From an uncultured Opitutia bacterium (GTDB lineage: Bacteria; Verrucomicrobiota; Verrucomicrobiia; Opitutales; Opitutaceae): a stretch of DNA of 64,000 nucleotides. A program made the translations under genes and the position numbers. The notes under the pieces were generated by a model. It had not been told where the DNA came from, searched no databases, and saw only the letters and a program-made list of their open reading frames with translations. Below, one piece after another: positions 51,599-60,803 of this stretch (its first letter is position 1; the number at the start of each line of letters is the position of its first letter). The stretch is taken from positions 21,357-85,356 of the forward strand of contig CAIQQB010000186.1 in the NCBI GenBank assembly GCA_903873805.1, read 5' to 3'.

Positions 51599-52987
51599 TC
51601 ACGGCATCATGATCGTTCGCGTCAGCGTGATGCCGCGAAAGCTCACGCCGATGAGGTTGCGTCCAGACTGGAGCAGTTTCCGCGCGGCCGCGAGATCCGA
51701 GACGGCGGTGCGGTTGATCTCAACCACCACCATCCCCGGGAAAAGGATCCGGGCATTAGGCGAGTTGCGGGAGACGGCGGTGATCAGCAGGCCGGTGACC
51801 GTGTCATCAAGGCCAAAGTCCTTCCGGGTGGTGGCATCCAATTTCGCCACGGTCACGCCCGGCAGCAGGTCGTTGCTCGTATCGATGCTTTCATCCAACT
51901 TGGTCAGGCTCACTTTCAGGGTCTCCTCCTTGCCGTCCCGCAACAGTTTCAGATTCACCGCAGTGCCGGGTTCGGTTTGGGAGACGGTCAGCCGCAATTC
52001 CGAGAGCGAGGTAATAGGGTGGTCGCCAATGCTGACAATCACGTCGTGAAACTTGACGCCGGCCTTGGCCGCCGGGCCGTCCGCAGTCACTTCGGTCACC
52101 AACACGCCGTGAAGATCCGGCTTGAGGCCGGTGGCCGTCGCTACTTCAGAGGTCAGAGTTTCGCTCTTCACTCCGAGGTAACCGCGCTGCACTTTGCCAT
52201 TGTGCAGGATGTTCCGCATGATGCCGGCGACCAGGTTGACGGGAATGGAAAACCCGATCCCGATGTTGCCTTCGGAAGGAGAGATGATCGCGCTGTTGAT
52301 GCCGACGAGGCGGCCCTTGGCGTCGACGAGGGCACCGCCGGAATTGCCCATGTTGATGGCGGCATCGGTCTGGATGAAGTCCTCGTAACCGCCGTCGACG
52401 TTGTCGAGCAGCTGAAGCTCGGTGCGGCCCGTGGCCGAAACGATGCCCATGGTCACCGTCTGGCCAACGCCCAGCGGATTGCCGACGGCGAAGACGATGT
52501 CACCGACCCGGAGCTTGTCGCTGTCGGCGAGCGTCACAATCGGCAGGCCGTCCGCCTCGATCTTTATCACGGCGATGTCAGTCTTCTCGTCCGCGCCGAT
52601 GACCTTGGCCTTGAGCTGGCGGCCGTCGGAGAGCTCGACGTTGAGCTCATCCGCGTCGGCCACGACATGGTTGTTGGTCAGGATATAGCCGTTGGGGGTG
52701 ACGATAACGCCGGAACCCAGGCCCTCCTCCTTGCGCTCGCGGGTGGAGTTGCGGGAGCGGACGATTTTGGTCGAATAGACCGAGACGACTGCCTTCTGGA
52801 CGGGTTCGACGACATCGGCGTAGCTGGTGATCACGCCCGTGCGACCCTCGCTGACGGGCGAATGGTCGACCTTGAGGTCGGGCGGGGCGGCGGGGAGGGT
52901 AGCGGCTTCGGCCCCGGCGAGGCTGGGCACCAGACCGGCGAGGGCGACCACGGCGGCAAGGAGACCGGAGGAGAAACGCGCTTTCAT
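51599..52987 (-). CDS. HtrA/DegP-family periplasmic serine protease
   Basis: 462 residues. Signal peptide LLAAVVALAGLVPSLAGAE. Protease core with triad His107 (LTNNHVVA), Asp137 (EKTDIAVIKI) and Ser216 (NMGNSGGALV). Two PDZ domains follow: VQRGYLGVKSETLTSEVATA with KAGVKFHDVIVSIGDHPI, and a second after about residue 360 with LLITAVSRNSPNARIL and GMVVVEINRTAV. Length is normal. It degrades or refolds damaged envelope proteins. It starts 51 nt from prs on the same strand. Confidence 0.93.
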   Translation of the reverse strand: MKARFSSGLLAAVVALAGLVPSLAGAEAATLPAAPPDLKVDHSPVSEGRTGVITSYADVVEPVQKAVVSVYSTKIVRSRNSTRERKEEGLGSGVIVTPNGYILTNNHVVADADELNVELSDGRQLKAKVIGADEKTDIAVIKIEADGLPIVTLADSDKLRVGDIVFAVGNPLGVGQTVTMGIVSATGRTELQLLDNVDGGYEDFIQTDAAINMGNSGGALVDAKGRLVGINSAIISPSEGNIGIGFSIPVNLVAGIMRNILHNGKVQRGYLGVKSETLTSEVATATGLKPDLHGVLVTEVTADGPAAKAGVKFHDVIVSIGDHPITSLSELRLTVSQTEPGTAVNLKLLRDGKEETLKVSLTKLDESIDTSNDLLPGVTVAKLDATTRKDFGLDDTVTGLLITAVSRNSPNARILFPGMVVVEINRTAVSDLAAARKLLQSGRNLIGVSFRGITLTRTIMMP

Positions 52988-53037
52988 GGGTGGCGAGGAA
53001 GCCCGGATCGTCCAGGTGGTGGGCGGAGCCGGGCAGG

Positions 53038-53985
53038 CTAGAATCCCTTGATCTTAAACAGGCTGGTGACGCTTTCGTTGCTGTTGATGCGGACGATGGC
53101 GGCGGCGAGCAGGCTGGCGACGCTCAGCACGCGGATGGGGAGGCCGCGCGTCTCAACCGGGATGGAATTGGTCGTGATGAGCTCGTCAATGTCGCCCTGG
53201 CCGAGGCGCTCGTAGGCGAGGTCGTTGAGCAGCGCGTGGCTGACGGCGGCGCGGACGCTGAGGGCACCGTGGGTGCGGAGGAGCTTCGCGGCATTGACGA
53301 GCGTGCCGGCGGTCTCGGTGATGTCGTCGACGATGAGCACATCCTTGCCGGCGACCTCGCCGACGATGTTGACCGGCTCGACGGTCGTGGCGCTGATGCG
53401 TTTCTTCCAGACCATGCCGAGGCCGGCCCCGAGGAGATTCGCGTAGGCGGCGGCCATCTTCATGCCGCCGACATCCGGCGAGACGACGACCAGGTTGTCG
53501 CAGCGGAAGGACTCGAGGTGCTTGAAGAAGACCGGTGAGGCGAAGAGGTGGTCGACGGGAATGTCGAAGAAGCCCTGGATCTGCTGACTGTGCAGGTCCA
53601 TCGTGAGGATGCGGTTGGCGCCGGCGGCGGTGAGCAGGTTGGCCACAAGCTTGGCGGTGATGGGCACGCGGGGCTGGTCCTTGCGGTCCTGCCGGGCGTA
53701 GCCGTAGAACGGGAGCACGGCGGTGATCCGCTGGGCCGACGCGCGCTTGGCCGCGTCGATCATGATCAGCAGCTCCATGATGTGGTGGTTCGTCGGCGTG
53801 CACGTCGACTGCACGATGTAGACGTCCTGACCGCGGATGTTCTCGTCGATTTTGACGAAGGTCTCGCCGTCGGGAAAGCGCGTCACCGCCGCCGCCCCGA
53901 GGGGCACGCCGATGTGGGCGCAAATTTCCTCAGCGAGAGGACGGTTCGAATTACCGGAGAAGATTTTCAGACGCGGCTCGGTCAT
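53038..53985 (-). CDS. prs: Ribose-phosphate pyrophosphokinase
   Basis: 315 residues. It makes PRPP for nucleotide and cofactor synthesis. Motifs: KIFSGNSNRPLAEEICAHIG start, GQDVYIVQSTCTPTNHHIME, the flexible loop PFYGYARQDRKDQPR, MDLHSQQIQGFFDIPVDHLF, VVVSPDVGGMKMAAAYANLL and the PRPP-binding loop VLIVDDITETAGTLVNA. All are in the expected order and the length is that of the bacterial family. Confidence 0.95.
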   Translation of the reverse strand: MTEPRLKIFSGNSNRPLAEEICAHIGVPLGAAAVTRFPDGETFVKIDENIRGQDVYIVQSTCTPTNHHIMELLIMIDAAKRASAQRITAVLPFYGYARQDRKDQPRVPITAKLVANLLTAAGANRILTMDLHSQQIQGFFDIPVDHLFASPVFFKHLESFRCDNLVVVSPDVGGMKMAAAYANLLGAGLGMVWKKRISATTVEPVNIVGEVAGKDVLIVDDITETAGTLVNAAKLLRTHGALSVRAAVSHALLNDLAYERLGQGDIDELITTNSIPVETRGLPIRVLSVASLLAAAIVRINSNESVTSLFKIKGF

Positions 53986-54023
53986 GGGCCGACATGGTGA
54001 CGAGATTGGCCCGCGGCGGAAGT

Positions 54024-55064
54024 CTATTTTAAGCGGGCGATTTCGGCCTCCAGGGCGTCAACCCGGTGGAACAAAGCGGGCAGCCGCTGGCGAAGGACAT
54101 TGATCCGCTGTTCCAGCTGGTAGGGGAGGCAGGGAGTGCCCTTCATGAAGCTGCCGGCGGGCAGGTCGGAGTTCACCCCGCTTTGGCCGTCGAGCTTCGA
54201 GCCGCGGCCAACGGTGAGATGACCGGCCAGGCCCACCTGGCCGCCAAGGACCACGAAATCCTCCAGGGTGCTGCTGCCGGAAATTCCGACCTGCGAGCAG
54301 ATGAGACAGTGGCGACCGACCACAACATTGTGGGCGATCTGGACGAGATTGTCGATTTTCGTGCCCTCGCCGATGACGGTGCGGCTGAAGCGGGCCCTGT
54401 CCAGCGTGCTGTTGGCACCGATCTCGACATCATTGCCGACAACCACGTGGCCGACCTGCGGCACCTTCTCGTGGCGGCCGTTGGCGAACTCATAGCCGAA
54501 ACCGTCCGAGCCGATCACCACTCCTGGCTGGAGCCGCACCCGGTCCTGGAGGATGCACTCGGTCGCGATGCAGCCGCCGGGCATGATCCAGCAATCGTCG
54601 CCGAGGCGGGCGTTGCGGCCCACGAACACCTGGGCCTCCAGATGGGACCGTTCGCCAATGACGGCCCCCGACTCGACGACGCAGAGCGGCCCGATGGTGG
54701 CGGTGGCCGCCACGCGGGCATCGGCTGCGACCACGGCCGACGGATGCACCCCCGGGGCCGGTCGCGGCCAGAGGGTCTGCTCGAGCCGAGAGCAGACGCG
54801 GGCGAGCGCCACCGAGGGATTCTCCACCAGCAAGTACAGCTGTCCGGGCGGCGGCTCGCCCGCATAGTCCGCGGGGAGAAGGACGATCGAGGCGGCGGTG
54901 GTCGGCACCTCCGCCTTGTACTTGTTGTTGCCCAGAAAGGTCAGATCACCGGCTTGGGCGGTCTTGAGGGCGGACAGGCCGCGAATGGTGGCGGAAGTAC
55001 TCCCGCGGGTGTCGCGGGGCTGGACGATGGCCGCAATCTCTGCGGCACTGAAGGCGAGCTGCAT
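54024..55064 (-). CDS. lpxD: UDP-3-O-acylglucosamine N-acyltransferase
   Basis: 346 residues from the ATG at 55062-55064. N-terminal LpxD domain (FSAAEIAAIVQPRD to LLVENPSVALARV), then the left-handed beta-helix with hexapeptide repeats, including VHPSAVVAADARVAATATIG, VIGSDGFGYEF and the catalytic His in LVQIAHNVVVGRHCLICSQV. The C-terminal coiled helix ends with DALEAEIARLK. It adds the second acyl chain to the lipid A precursor. Alignment with skp and bamA follows the usual outer-membrane gene cluster. Confidence 0.95.
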   Translation of the reverse strand: MQLAFSAAEIAAIVQPRDTRGSTSATIRGLSALKTAQAGDLTFLGNNKYKAEVPTTAASIVLLPADYAGEPPPGQLYLLVENPSVALARVCSRLEQTLWPRPAPGVHPSAVVAADARVAATATIGPLCVVESGAVIGERSHLEAQVFVGRNARLGDDCWIMPGGCIATECILQDRVRLQPGVVIGSDGFGYEFANGRHEKVPQVGHVVVGNDVEIGANSTLDRARFSRTVIGEGTKIDNLVQIAHNVVVGRHCLICSQVGISGSSTLEDFVVLGGQVGLAGHLTVGRGSKLDGQSGVNSDLPAGSFMKGTPCLPYQLEQRINVLRQRLPALFHRVDALEAEIARLK

Positions 55065-55118
55065 GGCCGAGCATGATGGACGGGCGGACCCGCATGGCAA
55101 TGCCGCAGCCCGGGTACA

Positions 55119-55150
55119 TAAAAAAACCCCGCTCCGGATGGAGCGGGGTT
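55119..55150 (-). terminator. Intrinsic terminator after skp
   Basis: On the minus strand AACCCCGCTCC pairs with GGAGCGGGGTT around four bases, followed by a run of T (plus-strand A-run 55119-55126). The stem is 11 bp without mismatch and lies 22 nt after the skp stop. It separates the bamA-skp transcript from lpxD. Confidence 0.9.
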
Positions 55151-55171
55151 GAGGGGAGGCTTCCAGGAGTC

Positions 55172-55840
55172 TTACTTGACGCCCGGGAAGGTCACCGCTG
55201 GCTGGCCACCGGCCGCAGGGGCAGCGGAGGCCGCGGGAGCGGCGGGGGTGGCGGACACCGGATGGCCGGCATTCATCGTCGCCAGTACTTCGTCGGAGAT
55301 GTCCGTGTAGGCCGGATCAATGTAGATGAAGCTCGAGGTCTGGAAGGCCGTGTTGTTCGACTTGTCGATCAGCAGGTTTGCACCCTTCTTCTTGGCCGTA
55401 TCAATGGCCACCTTGTTGATGTCCTTGATGGCGAGCTCCTTGAAGTTAGCCAGCCGCTGGCGGAAGGCGTTCTGCAGGTTGGTGTAGGAGTTCTGCAGAT
55501 CATTCTGCTTGGCAATGATGTCATTGCGCAGCTTCTGGGCGTCCTGTTCGGCTGCGGCCTTGGCCTCGGCGGTGATCAGCTTGTTGTCGTTGGTTTTGGC
55601 GACCAGATCATTGAACTTGGCAATGAGGTCGGTGCGCTCTTTGTCGAGGGCGTCGAGGCCTTTTTTGGCTTCGGTCTGGTCGGCAAGGAGTTTGTCATTC
55701 TGGTCCTTCGTCTGGTAATAACCGTCGAAGACCTTGGCGAGGTCGATGACGACGATTTTCGGCGCAGTCTGGGCCTGGACGGACAAGGTGCCCAGACCGG
55801 CCATAACTGCGAGAAGGAGGGATTTGAGGGATGTTTTCAT
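55172..55840 (-). CDS. skp: OmpH/Skp periplasmic chaperone
   Basis: 222 residues. Signal peptide SLLLAVMAGLGTLSVQA, then IVVIDLAKVFDGYYQTKDQN, the Skp opening, a long coiled-coil rich in Lys, Gln and Ala (DALDKERTDLIAKFNDLVAK through ANFKELAIKDINK), and TAKKKGANLLIDKSNN ending the core. The last 40 residues are Ala/Pro-rich (VSATPAAPAASAAPAAGG), longer than usual. It holds unfolded outer-membrane proteins before BAM insertion. Follows bamA by 30 nt. Confidence 0.92.
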   Translation of the reverse strand: MKTSLKSLLLAVMAGLGTLSVQAQTAPKIVVIDLAKVFDGYYQTKDQNDKLLADQTEAKKGLDALDKERTDLIAKFNDLVAKTNDNKLITAEAKAAAEQDAQKLRNDIIAKQNDLQNSYTNLQNAFRQRLANFKELAIKDINKVAIDTAKKKGANLLIDKSNNTAFQTSSFIYIDPAYTDISDEVLATMNAGHPVSATPAAPAASAAPAAGGQPAVTFPGVK

Positions 55841-55870
55841 GCGTGTTGTTTTTGTATCTGTGGGGAAGGG

Positions 55871-58231
55871 TTAGAAACGGGTGCCGAAGGAGAAGTTGAA
55901 CTGCATGCCTTTCTTGTTCACCGCGTCGCCGCGGAGAGGAAAGCCAAAATCAAGGTTAAGCGGTGCGCCGGCTACGAACAAGCGCAAACCGAAGCCAAAA
56001 TTGTCATTGTAGTGCGCCGGGCTGAAGTCGTAGGCGTTGGCGTTGACGAAGCCCGCGTCATAGAAGGCGGCGAAGCGCACCGGGCTGACGATGTCCAAGG
56101 AGTATTCCAAGCTGAAGAAACCGTAAGTTTTGCCGCCAATCGGCTCACCGACCGAATCCTTCGGGCCGACGCCCTGGTATTCGAAGCCGCGGAGCGTGTA
56201 GGGGCCGCCGAGGAAATACCGGTCGAAGAACGGCACATCGGAGCTCTTGCCGTAGTTGTCGATGACGCCGGCCCGGCCGATCACGGAGAAGACCTGGCCC
56301 TGGGTGTCAAAGATCGGCCAGAACTGTGCACCACGGGTTTCGAGCCGGTAGTAGTTGGTGTCGCCGGAGAGGGGGCCGCCAGCCAGCTCAATGTCGGCCT
56401 CGACGCGGTTGCCACTGGTCGTGTTGAGCAGCTTGTCGCGGGTGTCGCGGGAAATCTGGAGGGTGAGCTTGGAGACCGACTGGGTGCCGGCCAGGGACTG
56501 GTAGAGCGGCGAGGCGGTGGAGACCACATTGTCGATGGTGACGACCTCGTAGGTGTAGCCGAGGCGGGCCTCGACGAGTTCGAAGAGGTACTTGCGCACG
56601 TAGACCTCGCCGCCGGTGCGAATCTCATTGTAGAGCGTGTTGGTGTAGTTCTGCGACGTGCGGTACAGGTTGAAGCCAAGCGCCAGTTCGCGCTCAAACA
56701 GCCAAGGCTCCTCAAACGAGAGGATGGCCTCGCTGGAGTTGGTGCCGAGCTGCACGCGGATGCGGAACTTCTGGCCGGCGCCCTGGAACATGGAGCGGCG
56801 GTTGAACAGGTCGAAATTGGACTGCTTGATCTCGGCGAAGATCACCGCCCGCTCCAGCGAGCTGTAGCCGGCGCCGAACTGCAGGTCGCCGGTGCGCGCC
56901 TCCTTGACCGAAATCTTGAGGTTGCGGCGGCCCGGGATGTTCGTGCTTTCCGGGGCCATGTTCACGTCATCAAAAAAGTGGGTGTTCTCCAGACGCTGGC
57001 GGGAGTTTTTCATCTTCACCGAGTCAAAGACATCACCCGGCCCGAGCGACAGTTCTCGCAGGATGACCGTGCTTTTGGTTTTGGAGTTGCCCTCGATCCG
57101 GATCGACTCGACGGAAAGCTTCTCGCTTTCCGTGACGGCGTATTCGATGTCGATGTTGCCAGTGCTGAGGTTGGGCTTGCGCACCAGCCGGACGCGCGTT
57201 TCGAAGTAGCCGCCGACGCCAAAGGCGTCCTCCAGCGCCTCGACATCCTTGTCGAGCTTGGAGGGCGCGAAGATCATCCCGCTTTTCTGCTTGATCCGGC
57301 TGCGCAGGACCTCCGTGGTCACCAAGGTGTTGCCGGTGATGGTAATCTCCCCGATCTTGTACTGCCGGCCCTCCTGGACCGGGATGGTGATGATCAGCCG
57401 GCTCGACGAAGGGTAGGCAAAAGTCACCTTCTCGCGCAGGATCTCGACGTCGAGATAACCGGATTCGCGGTAGAAGTCGCGCAGCTTGTCGAGATCGTCG
57501 TCAAAGTCCTCGTCCTTCAGCCGGCCCGAACCTGTCAGCCAGGAAAAGATCCACCATTTCTTGGTCTCCATCTGTTCCCGGAGCTTGGCGGCCTTGATGT
57601 GATCGTTGCCGACAAAGAGGATGTCCGAGATGTGCACCTTGTTGCCCTCGACGATCCGGAAGGTCACGGTGCCCAGGCCGGTCTTGGGATCTTTCACGAT
57701 CTCCTTGTCCACCTTCACCTGGTTGTAGCCGGCCTTCTGGTAATACTCACGGATCTTCCCGGCGTCCTCGTTCACCTGGTGCTCGTCCAACGGGGTGTTG
57801 GGCTTGGTCTTGATTTCCCCGTCGAGCTTGCTGGCCTTGACGTAGGTGTTGCCCTCGTAGCGGATTTCCTTCACGCGGGCCTTGGGCGTTACCTCCACCG
57901 TCAGATCCACGGTGTGATCCGCGCGTTCCTCGCGCTTGATTTCGATGAACTCAAAATGTCCGGTCTTGTTGAGCGAGCGGATGTCGCGGTCCACCAGCGT
58001 GTCGTCAAAGTCCATGCCCTCCTTCAGCTGCATGTTGGCGCGCACAAACTGCTCGCTGACCACATTGCCGGGGCTCACGAACTTGATCGTGATGGTCCCC
58101 ACCTTGGCCGGGGCCGCCGTTGCTGCCGGTAGCGTCTGGGCGTGCAGCGGACCGGCGGCAAAAGCCGCCAGAAAAAGGGCGAAAAGAAGACAGGCGACCC
58201 TGAAAACAGGGTTACTGGGTGTAGTTTTCAA
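55871..58231 (-). CDS. bamA: Outer-membrane protein assembly factor
   Basis: 786 residues from a TTG at 58229-58231 that lies inside the last 20 bases of dnaB. A signal peptide (VACLLFALFLAAFAAGPLHA) is followed by five POTRA repeats: VGTITIKFVSPGNVVSEQFV, VKEIRYEGNTYVKASKL, VHISDILFVGNDHIKAAKLR, YKIGEITITGNTLVTTEVLR and LSVESIRIEGNSKTKSTVIL. The beta-barrel has FFDRYFLGGPYTLRGFEYQG with the conserved R-G-F and ends in a C-terminal Phe. No other start gives a full signal peptide. Core subunit of the BAM complex. Confidence 0.95.
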   Translation of the reverse strand: MKTTPSNPVFRVACLLFALFLAAFAAGPLHAQTLPAATAAPAKVGTITIKFVSPGNVVSEQFVRANMQLKEGMDFDDTLVDRDIRSLNKTGHFEFIEIKREERADHTVDLTVEVTPKARVKEIRYEGNTYVKASKLDGEIKTKPNTPLDEHQVNEDAGKIREYYQKAGYNQVKVDKEIVKDPKTGLGTVTFRIVEGNKVHISDILFVGNDHIKAAKLREQMETKKWWIFSWLTGSGRLKDEDFDDDLDKLRDFYRESGYLDVEILREKVTFAYPSSSRLIITIPVQEGRQYKIGEITITGNTLVTTEVLRSRIKQKSGMIFAPSKLDKDVEALEDAFGVGGYFETRVRLVRKPNLSTGNIDIEYAVTESEKLSVESIRIEGNSKTKSTVILRELSLGPGDVFDSVKMKNSRQRLENTHFFDDVNMAPESTNIPGRRNLKISVKEARTGDLQFGAGYSSLERAVIFAEIKQSNFDLFNRRSMFQGAGQKFRIRVQLGTNSSEAILSFEEPWLFERELALGFNLYRTSQNYTNTLYNEIRTGGEVYVRKYLFELVEARLGYTYEVVTIDNVVSTASPLYQSLAGTQSVSKLTLQISRDTRDKLLNTTSGNRVEADIELAGGPLSGDTNYYRLETRGAQFWPIFDTQGQVFSVIGRAGVIDNYGKSSDVPFFDRYFLGGPYTLRGFEYQGVGPKDSVGEPIGGKTYGFFSLEYSLDIVSPVRFAAFYDAGFVNANAYDFSPAHYNDNFGFGLRLFVAGAPLNLDFGFPLRGDAVNKKGMQFNFSFGTRF

Positions 58232-59594
58232 AGCGTGTGATGTCCCGAAGGAAAGTGAGCTTCAATTCTCCTACCGGCCCGTTTCGTTGTTTGGCAACCA
58301 CTAAGTCCATCGAGTCTGCGGCGACCTGGAACTTATCGTCGGCATCTTTGGGGCGGGCGAGCATGAGAACAACGTCGGCATCTTGCTCGATGGAACCGGA
58401 TTCGCGCAAGTCCGAGAGGCGGGGCGTGCGGTTTTCCTTCTCCGAGGAGCGGTTGAGCTGGCTTAGTACCACGACGGGGACATCAAGTTCCTTCGCCAGC
58501 GCCTTTAATCCGCGGGAAACTTCCGCCACCTGCTGTTCGCGCGGGGTCTTGGGATCCGACGGCGCCAGCAGCTGCAGGTAGTCCACCACGATCAGCCCGA
58601 GCTTCCCCCGGGCCTGCAGGCGCCGGGCCTTGGCTCGCAACTGCATGATGGTCAAATGGCTGGAGTCATCGATGAAAAGCGGCGCCTTGGTGAACTCGTC
58701 GGCCGCGACCAGCAGGTTCTGCTGCTCGGCGCCGTTTTTGGAGAGCAGACCGTCGCGGAGCAGCTTCAGGTTCACCTTCGCGCGGGAGCAGAGCATGCGC
58801 AACGCGAGCTGCGCCGCGCTCATTTCGAGGGAGAAAATCAGCGTGCGCACCGGTTCGCCGCGGCGGGGCAGGGCGGCGGCTTCGGCGAAGTTCAGGGCCA
58901 GGGAGGTCTTGCCGGCCGAGGGCCGGGCCGCGAGCACGATCATTTCCTGCCGTTGAAAGCCCCAGGTGAGCGCGTCCAGATCCTTGAAGCCTGAGGCGAC
59001 GCCCGTCAGTTCGCCTTTTTTCATCATCATCTTGTTGATGACGGCCATCGCCTCCAGCGCCGGTTCCTTCATCGGCTTGGCCGCATCGCTGACGCGGTCC
59101 TGCGTGACCCGGAAGATGTCCTGCTCGACCTTGTCGACGAACTCCTCGAGCCCGCCCTCATAGCTGTAGCAGTTTTCCACCGCGCCGGTCGCCGCGCGAA
59201 TGAGCTCGCGCAGGAGATGGAGTTCGCGGATTTTCTCGATGAAATAGGCGGCCTGCGCCGTGGTCGGAATGCGTCCGCTGATCTGCGTGAGGTAGGCGTA
59301 TCCGCCGATGGCATCGAGCTGCCGGCCGGTCTTCAGCTCCTCGGCCACCACGGCCAGGTCGATCGCCGCCCCCTTGTTGTAGAGATCGACGAGCTTCTCG
59401 AACACCACCTGGTTGGCGGGCACCGAAAACGAAGCCGGCGTGATCCGACCCTCGAGGCAGCGCGCAATGATGTCGGCGCCGTCCAGCAGACAGCACGACA
59501 GCAGGTATTCCTCCGCCTCGACGCTGTGGGGGAGAGTGCGGCCGCCCGCGACGGCGGGCGCAGGACGGGAGGAGGGGGCGACGGCTTCGACCAT
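58212..59594 (-). CDS. dnaB: Replicative DNA helicase
   Basis: 460 residues. The N-terminal helical domain (LPHSVEAEEYLLSCCLLDGA through VFEKLVDLYNKGAAIDLAVV) and the RecA-like motor follow the family: Walker A ARPSAGKTSLALNFA, FSLEMSAAQLALRMLC, IFIDDSSHLTIMQL-type segment and Walker B GLIVVDYLQLLAP, then VSRGLKALAKELDVPVVVLS and QDADVVLMLARP. It unwinds the fork at the replisome. Position after rplI is common. The gene's end overlaps the TTG start of bamA. Confidence 0.95.
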   Translation of the reverse strand: MVEAVAPSSRPAPAVAGGRTLPHSVEAEEYLLSCCLLDGADIIARCLEGRITPASFSVPANQVVFEKLVDLYNKGAAIDLAVVAEELKTGRQLDAIGGYAYLTQISGRIPTTAQAAYFIEKIRELHLLRELIRAATGAVENCYSYEGGLEEFVDKVEQDIFRVTQDRVSDAAKPMKEPALEAMAVINKMMMKKGELTGVASGFKDLDALTWGFQRQEMIVLAARPSAGKTSLALNFAEAAALPRRGEPVRTLIFSLEMSAAQLALRMLCSRAKVNLKLLRDGLLSKNGAEQQNLLVAADEFTKAPLFIDDSSHLTIMQLRAKARRLQARGKLGLIVVDYLQLLAPSDPKTPREQQVAEVSRGLKALAKELDVPVVVLSQLNRSSEKENRTPRLSDLRESGSIEQDADVVLMLARPKDADDKFQVAADSMDLVVAKQRNGPVGELKLTFLRDITRFENYTQ

Positions 59595-59677
59595 GAACGC
59601 TGAAATAGGAGGGAACGGACCGGAGCCTTAAAGCGAAAGTTGTTCGTTTTTACTCACCGTCTGTTGCCAAAAGCAAA

Positions 59678-59703
59678 GAGCCGCGGCGGTCGCCGCGGCT
59701 CTG
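59678..59703 (-). terminator. Terminator after rplI
   Basis: A perfect 12-bp inverted repeat, AGAGCCGCGGCG / CGCCGCGGCTCT with a two-base loop, lies 27 nt after the rplI stop. On the minus strand TTTGCTTTTGG follows. It partly isolates the ribosomal-protein transcript from dnaB. Confidence 0.85.
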
Positions 59704-59729
59704 CAATTGGGAAGGGACGGGCGGGCGGC

Positions 59730-60251
59730 TCAGGCCTTGTAGTCCCGCTTGTAGGACTTCTTCTCCTCGACCGGCTCGGGGGCCGCCTCGACGATCGGGT
59801 TTTCCGACACGACGTCGAAGGACAGCTCGACGGCGACTTCGGCGTGCAGCTTGATCTTCACCTCGTGCTTGCCGAGGGTCTTCACCGGCGTGTGGAGGTG
59901 GATCTTCCGGCGGTCGAGCTCGATGCCCGCCGCGGTGATCTTCTGGTGCAGGTCGGCCGAGGTGATCGCGCCGAACATCTTGCCGCCCTCGCCGGTCTTG
60001 ACCGCGAACGCCAGCGCCAGGCCGCTGAGCTTCTTGGCCAGTTCCTGCGCGCCGGCAAATTCGGAGGCCTCGCGCTCGGCCCGGCGCTTCTTCAGCGACT
60101 CGACCTGCTTGCGGTTGGACTCGGTCAGCGAGACCGCGTGCTTGCGGGGCAGCAGGTAGTTGCGCGCGTAGCCGGCGCGGACCCGGACCTGATCGCCCTC
60201 GCCGCCGAGACCTTCGACGGGTTTGAGGAGTAAGATTTCTCTGGATGCCAT
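59730..60251 (-). CDS. rplI: Ribosomal protein bL9
   Basis: 173 residues. N-terminal domain REILLLKPVEGLGGEGDQVR with VRAGYARNYLLPRKHAVSLT, the classical bL9 opening; a long central helix (ESLKKRRAEREASEFAGAQE) and the C-terminal globule beginning FAVKTGEGGKMFGAITSADL. An extra Glu/Pro/Lys-rich tail of about 25 residues extends the usual 148-150 residues. Structural protein of the large subunit. Between ssb and dnaB in the usual order, but rpsR, normally just before it, is missing. Confidence 0.95.
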   Translation of the reverse strand: MASREILLLKPVEGLGGEGDQVRVRAGYARNYLLPRKHAVSLTESNRKQVESLKKRRAEREASEFAGAQELAKKLSGLALAFAVKTGEGGKMFGAITSADLHQKITAAGIELDRRKIHLHTPVKTLGKHEVKIKLHAEVAVELSFDVVSENPIVEAAPEPVEEKKSYKRDYKA

Positions 60252-60298
60252 GATGGGTGTTGGTGTTAAGGTTGTGGTTTGAAACGGGTGCGCACCGG

Positions 60299-60784
60299 TC
60301 AGAACGGCACGTCTTCGTCGATGCCGGCCGCGGGTGCCGCGGGCGTGGGGGGCGGGCGGGCGGGGGGCGAATGGCGCTCGACCGTCTGGTCGACGCCCTC
60401 GTCACCGCCGGCGTGGGCCGGACCGCCGCCGGGCGCGGCGCCGTCGGCGCGGCCGGAGCCGAGAAATTCAAAGGCCTCGAGCACGACCTTCAGCTTGCTG
60501 CGCTTCTGGCCGGAGGTCTTGTCGTCCCACTGGTCGAACTTCAGCCGGCCCTCGACGTAGAGCGGGCGGCCCTTGGTCACATATTTGGCGATGACCTCGG
60601 CCTGCTTGCCCCAGGCCTCGATGTCGACGAAGGTCGTTTCCTCGCGGGACTGGCCGCTGTCGTCCTTGAACTTGCGGTTGATCGCGAGGCCGAACTGGCA
60701 CAGGGGCGTGCCCTTCGGCGTCACGCGCAGCTCGGGGTCGCGCGTGAGGTTGCCGATGAGGATGACTTTGTTGACGTTGGCCAT
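60299..60784 (-). CDS. ssb: Single-stranded DNA-binding protein
   Basis: 161 residues. OB fold with NVNKVILIGNLTRDPELRVT, FGLAINRKFKDDSGQSREET and YVTKGRPLYVEGRLKFDQWD. A Gly/Pro-rich linker leads to the acidic tip DEDVPF, the usual partner-binding C-terminus. Start and length are normal. It binds single-stranded DNA in replication and repair. Confidence 0.95.
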   Translation of the reverse strand: MANVNKVILIGNLTRDPELRVTPKGTPLCQFGLAINRKFKDDSGQSREETTFVDIEAWGKQAEVIAKYVTKGRPLYVEGRLKFDQWDDKTSGQKRSKLKVVLEAFEFLGSGRADGAAPGGGPAHAGGDEGVDQTVERHSPPARPPPTPAAPAAGIDEDVPF

Positions 60785-60803
60785 GGCGACGGGGCGGGAG
60801 CCC

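Noticed and set aside
55073..58132. A 1019-codon open frame on the plus strand
   Set aside because: It lies antisense to bamA and skp, has no family motifs, and is the typical shadow frame of GC-rich coding DNA.
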